64,000 nucleotides of DNA from Nocardioides sp. zg-1230. Its GTDB lineage: Bacteria > Actinomycetota > Actinomycetes > Propionibacteriales > Nocardioidaceae. Under the pieces are notes generated by a model. That model did not search any database, had not been told where the DNA came from, and saw only the letters and a program-made list of their open reading frames with translations. Location of the stretch: positions 744,001 through 808,000 of the forward strand of contig NZ_JABJQZ010000004.1 of assembly GCF_013155335.1 (NCBI RefSeq), in the 5' to 3' direction. Shown piece by piece: positions 40,330-47,336 of the stretch (within the stretch, counting starts at the first letter, position 1; every line of letters starts with the position of its first letter). The position numbers and the translations under genes were made by a program.

Positions 40330-41536
40330 GGTCGCAGCCGCGGTAGGACGGCACCACCTCGGTGACGGTCTCCCCACGCACGAGGTGCACGTCGCGGACG
40401 TGCTCGAAGAGCTCGCCCGACTTGGCGTGGCGGAACCAGACCAGGTCCCCGATCCCCAGCATCGCTGCCGGGTGGCCGGTCAGCGGGGTCTGCACCTCCC
40501 CGGCGCCCTCGAGACCCGTCAGGTGCAGCCCAGGCGGCGCCCACGGGACGGGGGAGCGGTCCGCGCCGGTCGCGCCGCTGGCGATGAGGCCACCGCCGTG
40601 GACGGTGACCATCGCCGGGGTGGGCCTGCGCGTCACGCGCAGCCCGAAGTACGCCGCCGGGCGCGGCTCGAAGGAGGCGTAGTGGTCGAAGATGCCGGGC
40701 ACCAGCAGCCCGGAGCCGGCGGCGATCTCGGTGACGGCGGCATCGGCGGCCGTGGCCTCGACCGACCCCGACCCGCCGCCGTTCCAGAACTCCAGCGACA
40801 CCACGTCGGCGAGCGCCTCGGCGATCTCGCGGCGGCGCACCTCGAGCTGTGACATCGACGCCTTCTTGAGGCGTCGTACGACGCGGGAGCGGGCGCGCTG
40901 GTCGGGCACCGAGTCCTGGACGCCCGCCACCTGGCCCTCGTAGGTCATCACGCCGACGAGGCGGAAGCCGTCGCGGTCCACGACCCGCCGCGCCATCGCG
41001 ACGACGTCGGCGGTGTCGAAGAGCGGCGAGCGCTTGGGCCCGACGTGCTGCCCGCCGAACCGCAGCCCGGCGTCGACGTCGAGCGCGACCCGGACCGGCA
41101 CCGCCCGCGAGGAGCGCGTCGAGTCCACGTCGTCGAGGTGGGCCGGGTCGTCCACCATCAGGGTGATCGCTGCCGCGGCCGAGGGTGACGAGGTCAGCCG
41201 GCGCAGCGCCGCCACGTCGACAGTGGGGTAGGCCACGACGATGTCGTCGCTGATGCCGGTCTCGTGCAACCAGAGCGCCTCGGCGAGCGTGTAGGCCAGG
41301 ACACCGGCGAACCCGTCGTGCGCCAGCGCCCGCTCGATCAGGGCGGGCACGCGCAGGGACTTCGAGGCCACCCGGATCGGCTTGCCACCCGCGCGGCGCA
41401 CCAGGTCGTCGGCGTTGGCGTCGAAGGCGTCGAGGTCGACGACAGCGATCGGTGTCGACGGGGGTTCGGGGAGACCGGCGATGGCGGTGTCGAGCCGTGA
41501 CCACAGGCGGTTGCGGTCGACGAGCCGGTCGCTCAC
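40319..41536 (-). CDS. PLP-dependent amino acid deaminase/aldolase (alanine racemase N-terminal fold)
   Basis: The 405-residue fold-type III enzyme has the PLP lysine in I-R-V-A-S-K-S-L-R near residue 56, V-A-L-D-V-D-A-G-L-R-F-G-G in the barrel, and a D-serine-dehydratase-like C-terminal domain. That family includes D-threonine aldolase and D-serine deaminase; the substrate is probably a D- or beta-hydroxy-amino acid (inference). Start is GTG in a GTGA overlap with the upstream membrane gene; the kinase gene follows with an 11-bp overlap. Confidence 0.85.
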   Translation of the reverse strand: MSDRLVDRNRLWSRLDTAIAGLPEPPSTPIAVVDLDAFDANADDLVRRAGGKPIRVASKSLRVPALIERALAHDGFAGVLAYTLAEALWLHETGISDDIVVAYPTVDVAALRRLTSSPSAAAAITLMVDDPAHLDDVDSTRSSRAVPVRVALDVDAGLRFGGQHVGPKRSPLFDTADVVAMARRVVDRDGFRLVGVMTYEGQVAGVQDSVPDQRARSRVVRRLKKASMSQLEVRRREIAEALADVVSLEFWNGGGSGSVEATAADAAVTEIAAGSGLLVPGIFDHYASFEPRPAAYFGLRVTRRPTPAMVTVHGGGLIASGATGADRSPVPWAPPGLHLTGLEGAGEVQTPLTGHPAAMLGIGDLVWFRHAKSGELFEHVRDVHLVRGETVTEVVPSYRGCDRAF

Positions 41537-41988
41537 TCGATGCCTCGTTTGCGCAGCAGCGCCTCGATGTCGGCCATCTCGTCGTCCACGGCAGGGCGCG
41601 AGGTCGGACCGGTCCGGGTGGAGGAGGCCTCAGGCAGGGCGTCACGGCCCCCGGACGTGCGGCCGACACCTGCGGCCTGGGCGCGGGCGAGCTGTCGGTC
41701 GCGGATGATGCCGCTCACGAACCACAGCACGACGGCGAGTCCGGCGAGCCCGACGCCGACCCACGTGCGTACGTCGAACACAAGGGTGGTCGCCCAGTCG
41801 GTGACGGAGCCGGCGATCTCGGTGACCATCTCGAGCGTCCCGGTCAGCCAGGCCGCTGCCGGGAGCAGCGTGAAGCCCATGGCACGGAGGCCGTTGGCCG
41901 CACCCCTGCGACGGAACGCGATCCACGTCCAGATGGCACCCGCGACGGTGAGTGCGGCGGTCAGTGCGGCCCAGGTAGTCCCTTCCAC
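41533..41988 (-). CDS. Membrane protein of unknown function
   Basis: The product of about 151 residues has three hydrophobic helices (about 4-22, 31-50 and 75-95). A charged tail ends in D-D-E-M-A-D-I-E-A-L-L-R-K-R-G-I-E, a motif common to small actinobacterial membrane proteins with a helical cytoplasmic end. GTG 41988 has GGAGAG just upstream. The stop overlaps the next start (GTGA), so it is co-translated with the PLP enzyme. Confidence 0.72.
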   Translation of the reverse strand: MEGTTWAALTAALTVAGAIWTWIAFRRRGAANGLRAMGFTLLPAAAWLTGTLEMVTEIAGSVTDWATTLVFDVRTWVGVGLAGLAVVLWFVSGIIRDRQLARAQAAGVGRTSGGRDALPEASSTRTGPTSRPAVDDEMADIEALLRKRGIE

Positions 41989-42034
41989 CTCTCCAGACTC
42001 CCACAGCGCACCACGTCCGGGAGAGGATGGCGCC

Positions 42035-42562
42035 ATGGCCTCCGACGACCGCCTCGAGCGCACCATCCCCGACCCGGGGTTCGCCGACGACGCCGGGGAC
42101 GCCGATCCGCGGCTCACCCGCGCGCTGGTCGACCACGCGGCCGGGGCCGCGACCTCGGGCGCGGTGCTCGCGCTCCTGCAGGACGCGCGGCTGCTGGTGC
42201 CGGTCGTCGCGGTGCTGGGGGAGGTGGAGGTCGACGAGCGCGGTCTGGCCCACGACAAGACCTCCGACATGGCCGCGGTCCTGGTGCAGGCCGCCGACGG
42301 CAGCAAGGGCCTGCTGGCCTTCACCTCGACCGCCTCGATGGCCCGGTGGGACCCCGGCGCGCGCCCGGTACCGGTGCCCGCGGCGACGGCGGCCACCGCG
42401 GCGATCCAGGACGGCGCCGAGGCGCTGCTGGTCGACCTGGCCGGCCCGGCGACGTACGTCGTCGACGGCGACGACCTCACCCGGCTCGCCGCCGGGTGGC
42501 GGCTGGTGGCGATGGGCGACGCCTCGGGCGGGCACGGCTGGATTGGCCCGTCGGCGGAATGA
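42035..42562 (+). CDS. SseB family protein
   Basis: The 175-residue protein has the SseB N-terminal domain pattern: A-L-L-Q-D-A-R-L-L-V-P-V-V, a charged loop with D-K-T-S-D-M-A-A-V-L-V, L-L-A-F-T-S-T-A-S-M-A-R-W and E-A-L-L-V-D-L-A-G-P. Function in actinobacteria is unknown. The ATG follows GAGGAT by 6 nt. It lies divergently from the aldolase group and directly upstream of the infC leader. Confidence 0.82.
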   Translation: MASDDRLERTIPDPGFADDAGDADPRLTRALVDHAAGAATSGAVLALLQDARLLVPVVAVLGEVEVDERGLAHDKTSDMAAVLVQAADGSKGLLAFTSTASMARWDPGARPVPVPAATAATAAIQDGAEALLVDLAGPATYVVDGDDLTRLAAGWRLVAMGDASGGHGWIGPSAE

Positions 42563-42567
42563 TCCGC

Positions 42568-42573
42568 TAACCT
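42568..42573 (+). promoter_or_regulatory. Putative -10 box of the infC-rpmI-rplT operon
   Basis: TAACCT, with a TTGGCC -35-like hexamer about 19 bp upstream, would start transcription near 42580. That leaves a leader of about 285 nt before infC. Confidence 0.45.
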
Positions 42574-42766
42574 CTTGTGTTGACCGATCAGTGACACCAC
42601 GCTCCACCGGTGCCACCGATCCCGCCAAGCGGAGGCACGCACCACCCGTCTCCCACCCGCATCGATCGCCCAGCACCACAGATCGTCGGGTCCCGGTCCA
42701 GAGCCACGCTCGTCGCGAGACGGACGTGGACACCTCAGTTCCCCGGCAGGGGGACGTGTCGTGACT

Positions 42767-42805
42767 GGCTCCCGCTTGGCAACAGCGGGAGCCATTGTCC
42801 ATTTT
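42767..42805 (+). promoter_or_regulatory. Attenuator-like hairpin in the infC leader
   Basis: GGCTCCCGCT and AGCGGGAGCC form a perfect 10-bp stem around TGGCAAC, then ATTGTCCATTTT. This is a typical intrinsic terminator, placed 59 nt before the infC start, and probably regulates readthrough into the ribosomal-protein operon. The rest of the 42574-42766 leader holds no convincing gene. Confidence 0.75.
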
Positions 42806-42863
42806 CCGGCCCACATGACCGGTGAGACAGGGACTCCCACCCACCCGAACCACTGGAGGACCC

Positions 42864-43547
42864 ATCAGCACCGAGCTGCGCATCAACGACCGGATCCGCG
42901 TACCCGAGGTCCGGCTCGTAGGACCCAACGGCGAGACCGTTGGCATCGTGCCGACCGACCAGGCACTCAAGCTGGCCGTGGAGGCCGACCTCGACCTCGT
43001 CGAGATCGCTCCCCAGGGACGCCCCCCGGTCTGCAAGCTCATGGACTACGGCAAGTTCAAGTACGAGAACGCCCAGAAGGCCCGCGAGTCGCGCCGCAAC
43101 CAGACGAACGTGATCATCAAGGAGATGAAGCTTCGTCCCAAGATCGACAAGCACGACTACGAGACCAAGAAGGGTCACGTCGTGCGGTTCCTGGGTGCCG
43201 GGGACAAGGTCAAGATCACGATCATGTTCCGCGGCCGCGAGCAGCACCGCCCCGAGCTGGGCTTCCGCCTGCTGCAGAAGCTGGCCGAGGACGTCCAGGA
43301 GCTGGGCTTCGTCGAGTCCTCGCCCAAGCAGGACGGCCGCAACATGACGATGGTCCTCGGCCCGCACAAGAAGAAGGCCGACGCCAAGATCGACGCCGAC
43401 GCAGCCCGGGCCAGCAAGGAGCAGGCGCGTGCGGACCGCAAGGCCGAGGAGGACGCCGAGCGGGAGGCCGCCCACGCTGCCGGACCGGTCGCGCAGAAGA
43501 AGGAGCGTCGCCGCTCCGAGAACCTCGATCCTGAGATCGAGGCCTGA
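42864..43547 (+). CDS. infC: Translation initiation factor IF-3 (AUC start codon)
   Basis: The 227-residue IF-3 prevents subunit joining and proofreads start codons. The N-domain opens with E-L-R-I-N-D-R-I-R, followed by V-G-P-N-G-E and the linker [18 protein letters not shown]. The C-domain has T-I-M-F-R-G-R-E. Homology begins right after ATC 42864, which follows GGAGGA; no ATG or GTG suits. As in E. coli (AUU), a rare start allows IF-3 autoregulation. A charged tail of about 45 residues extends beyond the E. coli protein. Confidence 0.92.
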   Translation: MSTELRINDRIRVPEVRLVGPNGETVGIVPTDQALKLAVEADLDLVEIAPQGRPPVCKLMDYGKFKYENAQKARESRRNQTNVIIKEMKLRPKIDKHDYETKKGHVVRFLGAGDKVKITIMFRGREQHRPELGFRLLQKLAEDVQELGFVESSPKQDGRNMTMVLGPHKKKADAKIDADAARASKEQARADRKAEEDAEREAAHAAGPVAQKKERRRSENLDPEIEA

Positions 43548-43573
43548 GCGAAGCGAAGGGCTCGATCGAGCAC

Positions 43574-43592
43574 GTCGCGGCGAAGCCGTGAC
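43574..43592 (+). repeat. Hairpin element in the infC-rpmI spacer
   Basis: GTCGCGGC and GCCGTGAC (one G-U pair) close on GAA. The spacer also has CTGAGCGAAGCGA at the infC stop and GAGCACGTC just before the hairpin; both words recur elsewhere in the window. Possible r-protein or stability element. Confidence 0.45.
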
Positions 43593-43671
43593 AACGGCCT
43601 GAGCCCGCTCGCCCACCCCGCACCAACCGCGATTCACCCCCCGAACCACGCACAAGGAAGTTGAGGCAGAC

Positions 43672-43884
43672 ATGCCGAAGAACAAGACCCACTCGGGCGC
43701 GAAGAAGCGCTTCAAGGTGACCGGCTCGGGCAAGATCATGCGCCTGCAGGCCGGCCGCAAGTCCGGCGCTGCGTTCGCGTCCGCGCCCACCACCGGCAGC
43801 CGCAAGAAGCACCGCCGCAACGCCGGCATGGTCGAGCTCGAGAAGGGCGACGTCGCACGCGCCAAGAAGATGCTCGGCATCTGA
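43672..43884 (+). CDS. rpmI: 50S ribosomal protein L35
   Basis: The 70-residue, very basic protein begins [14 protein letters not shown], the standard L35 N-terminus, and contains R-K-K-H-R-R-N. It sits between infC and rplT as in most bacteria. The gap of 124 bp from infC carries a hairpin element; AGTTGAGG serves as ribosome-binding site. Confidence 0.97.
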   Translation: MPKNKTHSGAKKRFKVTGSGKIMRLQAGRKSGAAFASAPTTGSRKKHRRNAGMVELEKGDVARAKKMLGI

Positions 43885-43958
43885 GCCTCACCCACCGCAC
43901 CACCCTGGTGGCTCAGCCGCCGTCCGTCTGACTTTCCCCTGCATCAAGGAGTAGCACC

Positions 43959-44345
43959 ATGGCACGCGTCAAGCGCGCAGTGAACGCCCAGAAGAAGCGT
44001 CGTACCACCCTCGAGCGCGCCAGCGGTTACCGCGGCCAGCGCTCGCGCCTCTACCGCAAGGCCAAGGAGCAGGTCACCCACTCCCTGGTCTACAGCTACA
44101 ACGACCGGCGCAAGAACAAGGGCAACTTCCGCAAGCTGTGGATCCAGCGCATCAACGCCGCTGCCCGCGCGAACGGCATGACCTACAACCGCTTCATCCA
44201 GGGCCTCGGCCTGGCCGGCATCGAGGTGGACCGCAAGATCCTCGCCGAGCTCGCCGTCAACGACGCGCCGGCCTTCGCCGCGCTCGTCGAGGCCGCCAAG
44301 GCCGCGCTGCCCGAGGATGTCAACGCGCCCAAGGTCAGTGCCTGA
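43959..44345 (+). CDS. rplT: 50S ribosomal protein L20
   Basis: The 128-residue assembly protein of the large subunit is basic and helical. It starts [15 protein letters not shown] and has [13 protein letters not shown] and [10 protein letters not shown]. In other bacteria L20 represses its own operon through a leader RNA; whether the infC leader here does so is untested. CAAGGAG precedes the ATG. Confidence 0.97.
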   Translation: MARVKRAVNAQKKRRTTLERASGYRGQRSRLYRKAKEQVTHSLVYSYNDRRKNKGNFRKLWIQRINAAARANGMTYNRFIQGLGLAGIEVDRKILAELAVNDAPAFAALVEAAKAALPEDVNAPKVSA

Positions 44346-44364
44346 TCAAGCGCGCCTGAACCAC

Positions 44365-45153
44365 ATGAGCACTCCACTGACCGCTGGAAACAGTCGCGTC
44401 AAGGAGGCTCGCAAGTTGAGCCGCCGCTCGGTACGCACCGAGCGGCGGCTCTTCCTCGCTGACGGGCCGAAGGCCGTCGAGGGCGCCCTCGGCGTAGAGG
44501 GGTGCGTCGTCGAGGTCTTCGCGACGCCGCTCGCGCTGGAGCAGCACGCCGAGCTGCTGGCGACGGCGCCCGTCACGCTGGTCGAGGACCGCGCGCTCGC
44601 GTCGCTGTCCGACTCGGTGTCACCGGCCGGGGTGGTCGCCGTCTGCCGCCACCTCGACGCGCCGCTTGAGCACGTCGTGCGCGCCTCGCCCCGCCTGCTG
44701 GCGATCTGCGCCGACGCGCGCGACCCCGGCAACGCCGGCACCGTGATCCGTACGGCGGACGCGGCCGGCGCCGACGCGGTCGTGCTGGCCGGGCAGTCGG
44801 TCGACGCCTACAACCCGAAGACCGTGCGCGCCACGGTCGGCAGCCTCTTCCACCTGCCCCTCGCGGTGGACCCCGACCCGGTCGCGGCCGTGCGCTCCGC
44901 CCAGGCGCGAGGACTCACCGTCCTGGCCGCCGACGGAGCCGGTGAGGTGGACCTGTTCGACGCCGACCTCAGCGGTCCCACCGCCTGGCTCTTCGGCAAC
45001 GAGGCGTGGGGGCTGCCCGAGGACCTGGCAGCCCTGGCCGACCATCGTGTCGCCATCCCGATCCACGGGCGAGCCGAGAGCCTCAACCTGTCCACCGCCG
45101 CGGCGGTGTGCCTCTACGCCAGCGCGCGGGCTCAGCGGGCGGGCCGGCGATGA
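44365..45153 (+). CDS. TrmH/SpoU family rRNA methyltransferase
   Basis: The 262-residue SPOUT methyltransferase follows rplT, the place of tsnR in Mycobacterium. Motifs: D-P-G-N-A-G-T-V-I-R-T-A-D, W-L-F-G-N-E-A-W-G-L-P and S-L-N-L-S-T-A-A-A-V-C-L-Y. The N-terminal part, R-L-F-L-A-D-G-P-K-A-V, binds RNA. The likely target is 23S rRNA (inference from family and position). ATG 44365 is 19 bp after rplT. Its stop overlaps the DUF4031 start. Confidence 0.9.
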   Translation: MSTPLTAGNSRVKEARKLSRRSVRTERRLFLADGPKAVEGALGVEGCVVEVFATPLALEQHAELLATAPVTLVEDRALASLSDSVSPAGVVAVCRHLDAPLEHVVRASPRLLAICADARDPGNAGTVIRTADAAGADAVVLAGQSVDAYNPKTVRATVGSLFHLPLAVDPDPVAAVRSAQARGLTVLAADGAGEVDLFDADLSGPTAWLFGNEAWGLPEDLAALADHRVAIPIHGRAESLNLSTAAAVCLYASARAQRAGRR

Positions 45154-45428
45154 TCCTCATCGATCCGCCAGCCGTGCCGCGCTGGGACCGGCTCTGGTCC
45201 CATCTGGCCAGCGACACCTCCTACGACGAGGTCCACGCCTTCGCGGCGGCCCACGGCATCCCGTCCCGTGGCTGGGACCGCGACCACTACGACGTCCCGG
45301 CAGACGCGTACGACGCCCTGGTCGCCGCGGGCGCCCGACCGGTCTCGTCGCGCGAGCTCGCCGTCGCCCTGCGCGCAGCCGGTCTCCGCCGGCCCAAGGC
45401 GGCGGCGCGGGGTGGGCGCGACGCCTAG
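45150..45428 (+). CDS. DUF4031 protein
   Basis: The 92-residue protein begins M-I-L-I-D-P-P-A-V-P, then R-L-W-S-H-L-A-S-D and S-R-G-W-D-R-D-H-Y-D-V-P, the signature of DUF4031 (YfbR/HD-like context, function unknown). It is coupled to the methyltransferase by an ATGA overlap, which suggests a role near RNA metabolism. The C-terminus is basic. Confidence 0.87.
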   Translation: MILIDPPAVPRWDRLWSHLASDTSYDEVHAFAAAHGIPSRGWDRDHYDVPADAYDALVAAGARPVSSRELAVALRAAGLRRPKAAARGGRDA

Positions 45429-45438
45429 GCACGACCAC

Positions 45439-45444
45439 TAGGGT
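45439..45444 (+). promoter_or_regulatory. Putative -10 box of the PAS histidine kinase gene (leaderless)
   Basis: TAGGGT ends 7 nt before GTG 45452 and supports that start. Confidence 0.6.
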
Positions 45445-45451
45445 TCGGGGC

Positions 45452-46540
45452 GTGTCAGACGACGGCTACGCCCCGCGCCACCGGGTGGACGCCGCCCGCC
45501 CGAGCCGGCTGCGCACGCTCGCCGACTTCTACCCCGACGGCATCCTCGGCGCCAGCCGCGAGGGCGTGGTGACGATCCTCAACGCCCAGGGTGCCGCGCT
45601 GCTCGGCGTCGACGCCGAGCGGGCACTCGGCCTGCCGCTGACCGACGTCCTGCGGCTGCTCGACCAGGACGGCCGGACCTGGCTCGACGTGAACCGCCCC
45701 TTCGACGCCATCTCGATCACCCGCGGCGTGCCGGAGCAGTCGTGGCTCAATGCCTCCGGCGACGAGGTCCTCACCACGGCGCGGCTCGTGCGTGAGGAGC
45801 CCTTCGGCCGGGTCATCGGCATCGCGGTCGGCCTCCGCAGCGGCCGTGGCCGGGCGCGGCTCGACCGCGAGCGCTCCGACCTCGTCGCGACCGTCGCCCA
45901 CGAGCTGCGCTCGCCGCTGACCGGGGTCAAGGGCTTCGTGCAGGCGCTGCTCAACCGGTGGGACAAGCTGACCGACGACCAGCGCAAGCTGATGCTCACC
46001 ACGGTCAACGCCGACGCCGACCGGCTCTCCCGGCTCATCGCCGAGCTCCTCGACGTGGCCCGGATCGACACGGGCCGGCTCCAGCTCTATCCGCGGGAGG
46101 TGTCGGCGGAGGTGCTCGTGCGCCGCGTGGTGGACTCCATCGAGGCCGGCACCGCGCGGGGCATCAGCCTCGAGGTCGAGCCCGACCTGCCCGAGGTCTT
46201 CGCGGACCCCGACAAGTTCACCCAGGTCGTCACCAACCTCGTCGAGAACGCCGTACGCCACGGCCTGGGCCAGGTGCGGGTCCGGCTGGCCCGCTCCGAG
46301 GACCTCGACGGCGTCCGCATCACCGTGGACGACGAGGGGGACGGCATCCCGGCGGAGCTGCGCCGACGGGTCTTCACGAAGTTCTGGACCACCGGCGACT
46401 CCGGCGGCAGCGGTCTCGGCATGTACATCGTCGGCGGCCTGTCGCGGGCGCACGGCGGCTGGGTGACCATCGACGACGCCCCCGGAGGCGGCGCCCGCGT
46501 CATGGTCGACTGGCCGCGCGAGGACCTGCGCCCGGAGTGA
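45452..46540 (+). CDS. Soluble PAS-domain sensor histidine kinase
   Basis: The 362-residue kinase has no membrane helix. The PAS domain (about 20-130) contains Y-P-D-G-I-L-G-A-S-R-E-G and V-I-G-I-A-V-G-L. The dimerisation domain has the phospho-acceptor His150 in V-A-H-E-L-R-S-P-L-T. The ATPase domain has N-L-V-E-N-A-V-R-H (N box), D-E-G-D-G-I-P (G1) and G-S-G-L-G-M-Y-I (G2). It senses a cytoplasmic signal. The response regulator lies 73 bp downstream behind its own promoter, so pairing is plausible but not certain. Confidence 0.9.
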   Translation: MSDDGYAPRHRVDAARPSRLRTLADFYPDGILGASREGVVTILNAQGAALLGVDAERALGLPLTDVLRLLDQDGRTWLDVNRPFDAISITRGVPEQSWLNASGDEVLTTARLVREEPFGRVIGIAVGLRSGRGRARLDRERSDLVATVAHELRSPLTGVKGFVQALLNRWDKLTDDQRKLMLTTVNADADRLSRLIAELLDVARIDTGRLQLYPREVSAEVLVRRVVDSIEAGTARGISLEVEPDLPEVFADPDKFTQVVTNLVENAVRHGLGQVRVRLARSEDLDGVRITVDDEGDGIPAELRRRVFTKFWTTGDSGGSGLGMYIVGGLSRAHGGWVTIDDAPGGGARVMVDWPREDLRPE

Positions 46541-46601
46541 CCGGCGCCGACCTCCACACAACCTTCACGAGTCGTCCCCGCACCCGACCCACCTGCACTC
46601 C

Positions 46602-46607
46602 TAGGGT
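46602..46607 (+). promoter_or_regulatory. Putative -10 box of the response regulator gene (leaderless)
   Basis: TAGGGT ends 6 nt before ATG 46614. The same hexamer serves the upstream kinase gene. Confidence 0.6.
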
Positions 46608-46613
46608 CGTGGC

Positions 46614-47336
46614 ATGACCTCCCGCACGGCTCCCGCACCCCGACCGAGGACCGCCCTCGTGGTGGAGGACGAGCGCACCATCAACGACGCCCTCGCCCAG
46701 CGGCTCCGGGCCGAGGGCTACGCCGTCGAGCAGGCCTTCGACGGGCCCTCGGCGGTCGAGGCGGCGGCAGCGGTGAAGCCCGACGTCGTGCTGCTGGACG
46801 TGATGCTGCCGGGGTTCGACGGCCTCGAGGTGTGTCGCCGGATCCAGGCCGCACGTCCCGTGCCCGTGCTGATGCTCACCGCGCGCGACGACGAGGCCGA
46901 CGTGCTCGTGGGCCTCGGCGTCGGCGCCGACGACTACCTCACCAAGCCGTTCTCCATGCGGGAGGTCGTGGCCCGCGTCTCCGCCCTGCTGCGACGCGTC
47001 GAGCGTGCGGCCGCGCTGGCGGAGGAGCGGCCCGCCACCATCGAGGTGGGCGGGGTGCGCCTCGACCCCGGCTCCCGGCGTACGACGGTCGACGGCGAAG
47101 CCGTGCACCTCACCCCGACCGAGTTCGACCTGCTGCTGTGCCTGGCCCGGACCCCCGGTCAGGTACTCAGCCGCGAGCGGCTGCTGCGCGAGGTCTGGGA
47201 CTGGGGCGACGCCTGGGCGAGCGCCAGCGCCACCCGCACCGTGGACAGCCACGTCAAAGCTCTGCGCAGCAAGGTGGGTGCCGCACGCATCCGCACGGTC
47301 CACGGCGTCGGCTACGCCCTCGAGGACCTGCGATGA
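46614..47336 (+). CDS. OmpR/PhoB-family response regulator
   Basis: The 240-residue regulator has a receiver domain (about 13-125) with the phosphorylated Asp62 in V-V-L-L-D-V-M-L-P-G, acidic E-D-E at the start, and K in Y-L-T-K-P-F-S. A winged-helix DNA-binding domain follows (L-T-P-T-E-F-D-L-L and R-T-V-D-S-H-V-K-A-L-R). The stop overlaps the next kinase gene (ATGA), making that kinase its most likely partner. A leaderless promoter precedes it. Confidence 0.93.
   Translation: MTSRTAPAPRPRTALVVEDERTINDALAQRLRAEGYAVEQAFDGPSAVEAAAAVKPDVVLLDVMLPGFDGLEVCRRIQAARPVPVLMLTARDDEADVLVGLGVGADDYLTKPFSMREVVARVSALLRRVERAAALAEERPATIEVGGVRLDPGSRRTTVDGEAVHLTPTEFDLLLCLARTPGQVLSRERLLREVWDWGDAWASASATRTVDSHVKALRSKVGAARIRTVHGVGYALEDLR

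Noticed and set aside
42577-42594. A 5-codon ORF (GTG TTG ACC GAT CAG TGA) at the start of the infC leader
   Set aside because: Spacing to the -10 box is too short for a leaderless start and the length gives no support for a leader peptide.
43880-43917. Weak inverted repeat (CTGAGCC/GGCTCAG) between rpmI and rplT
   Set aside because: Only a 7-bp stem with a large loop and no U-tract; too weak to call a terminator or attenuator.
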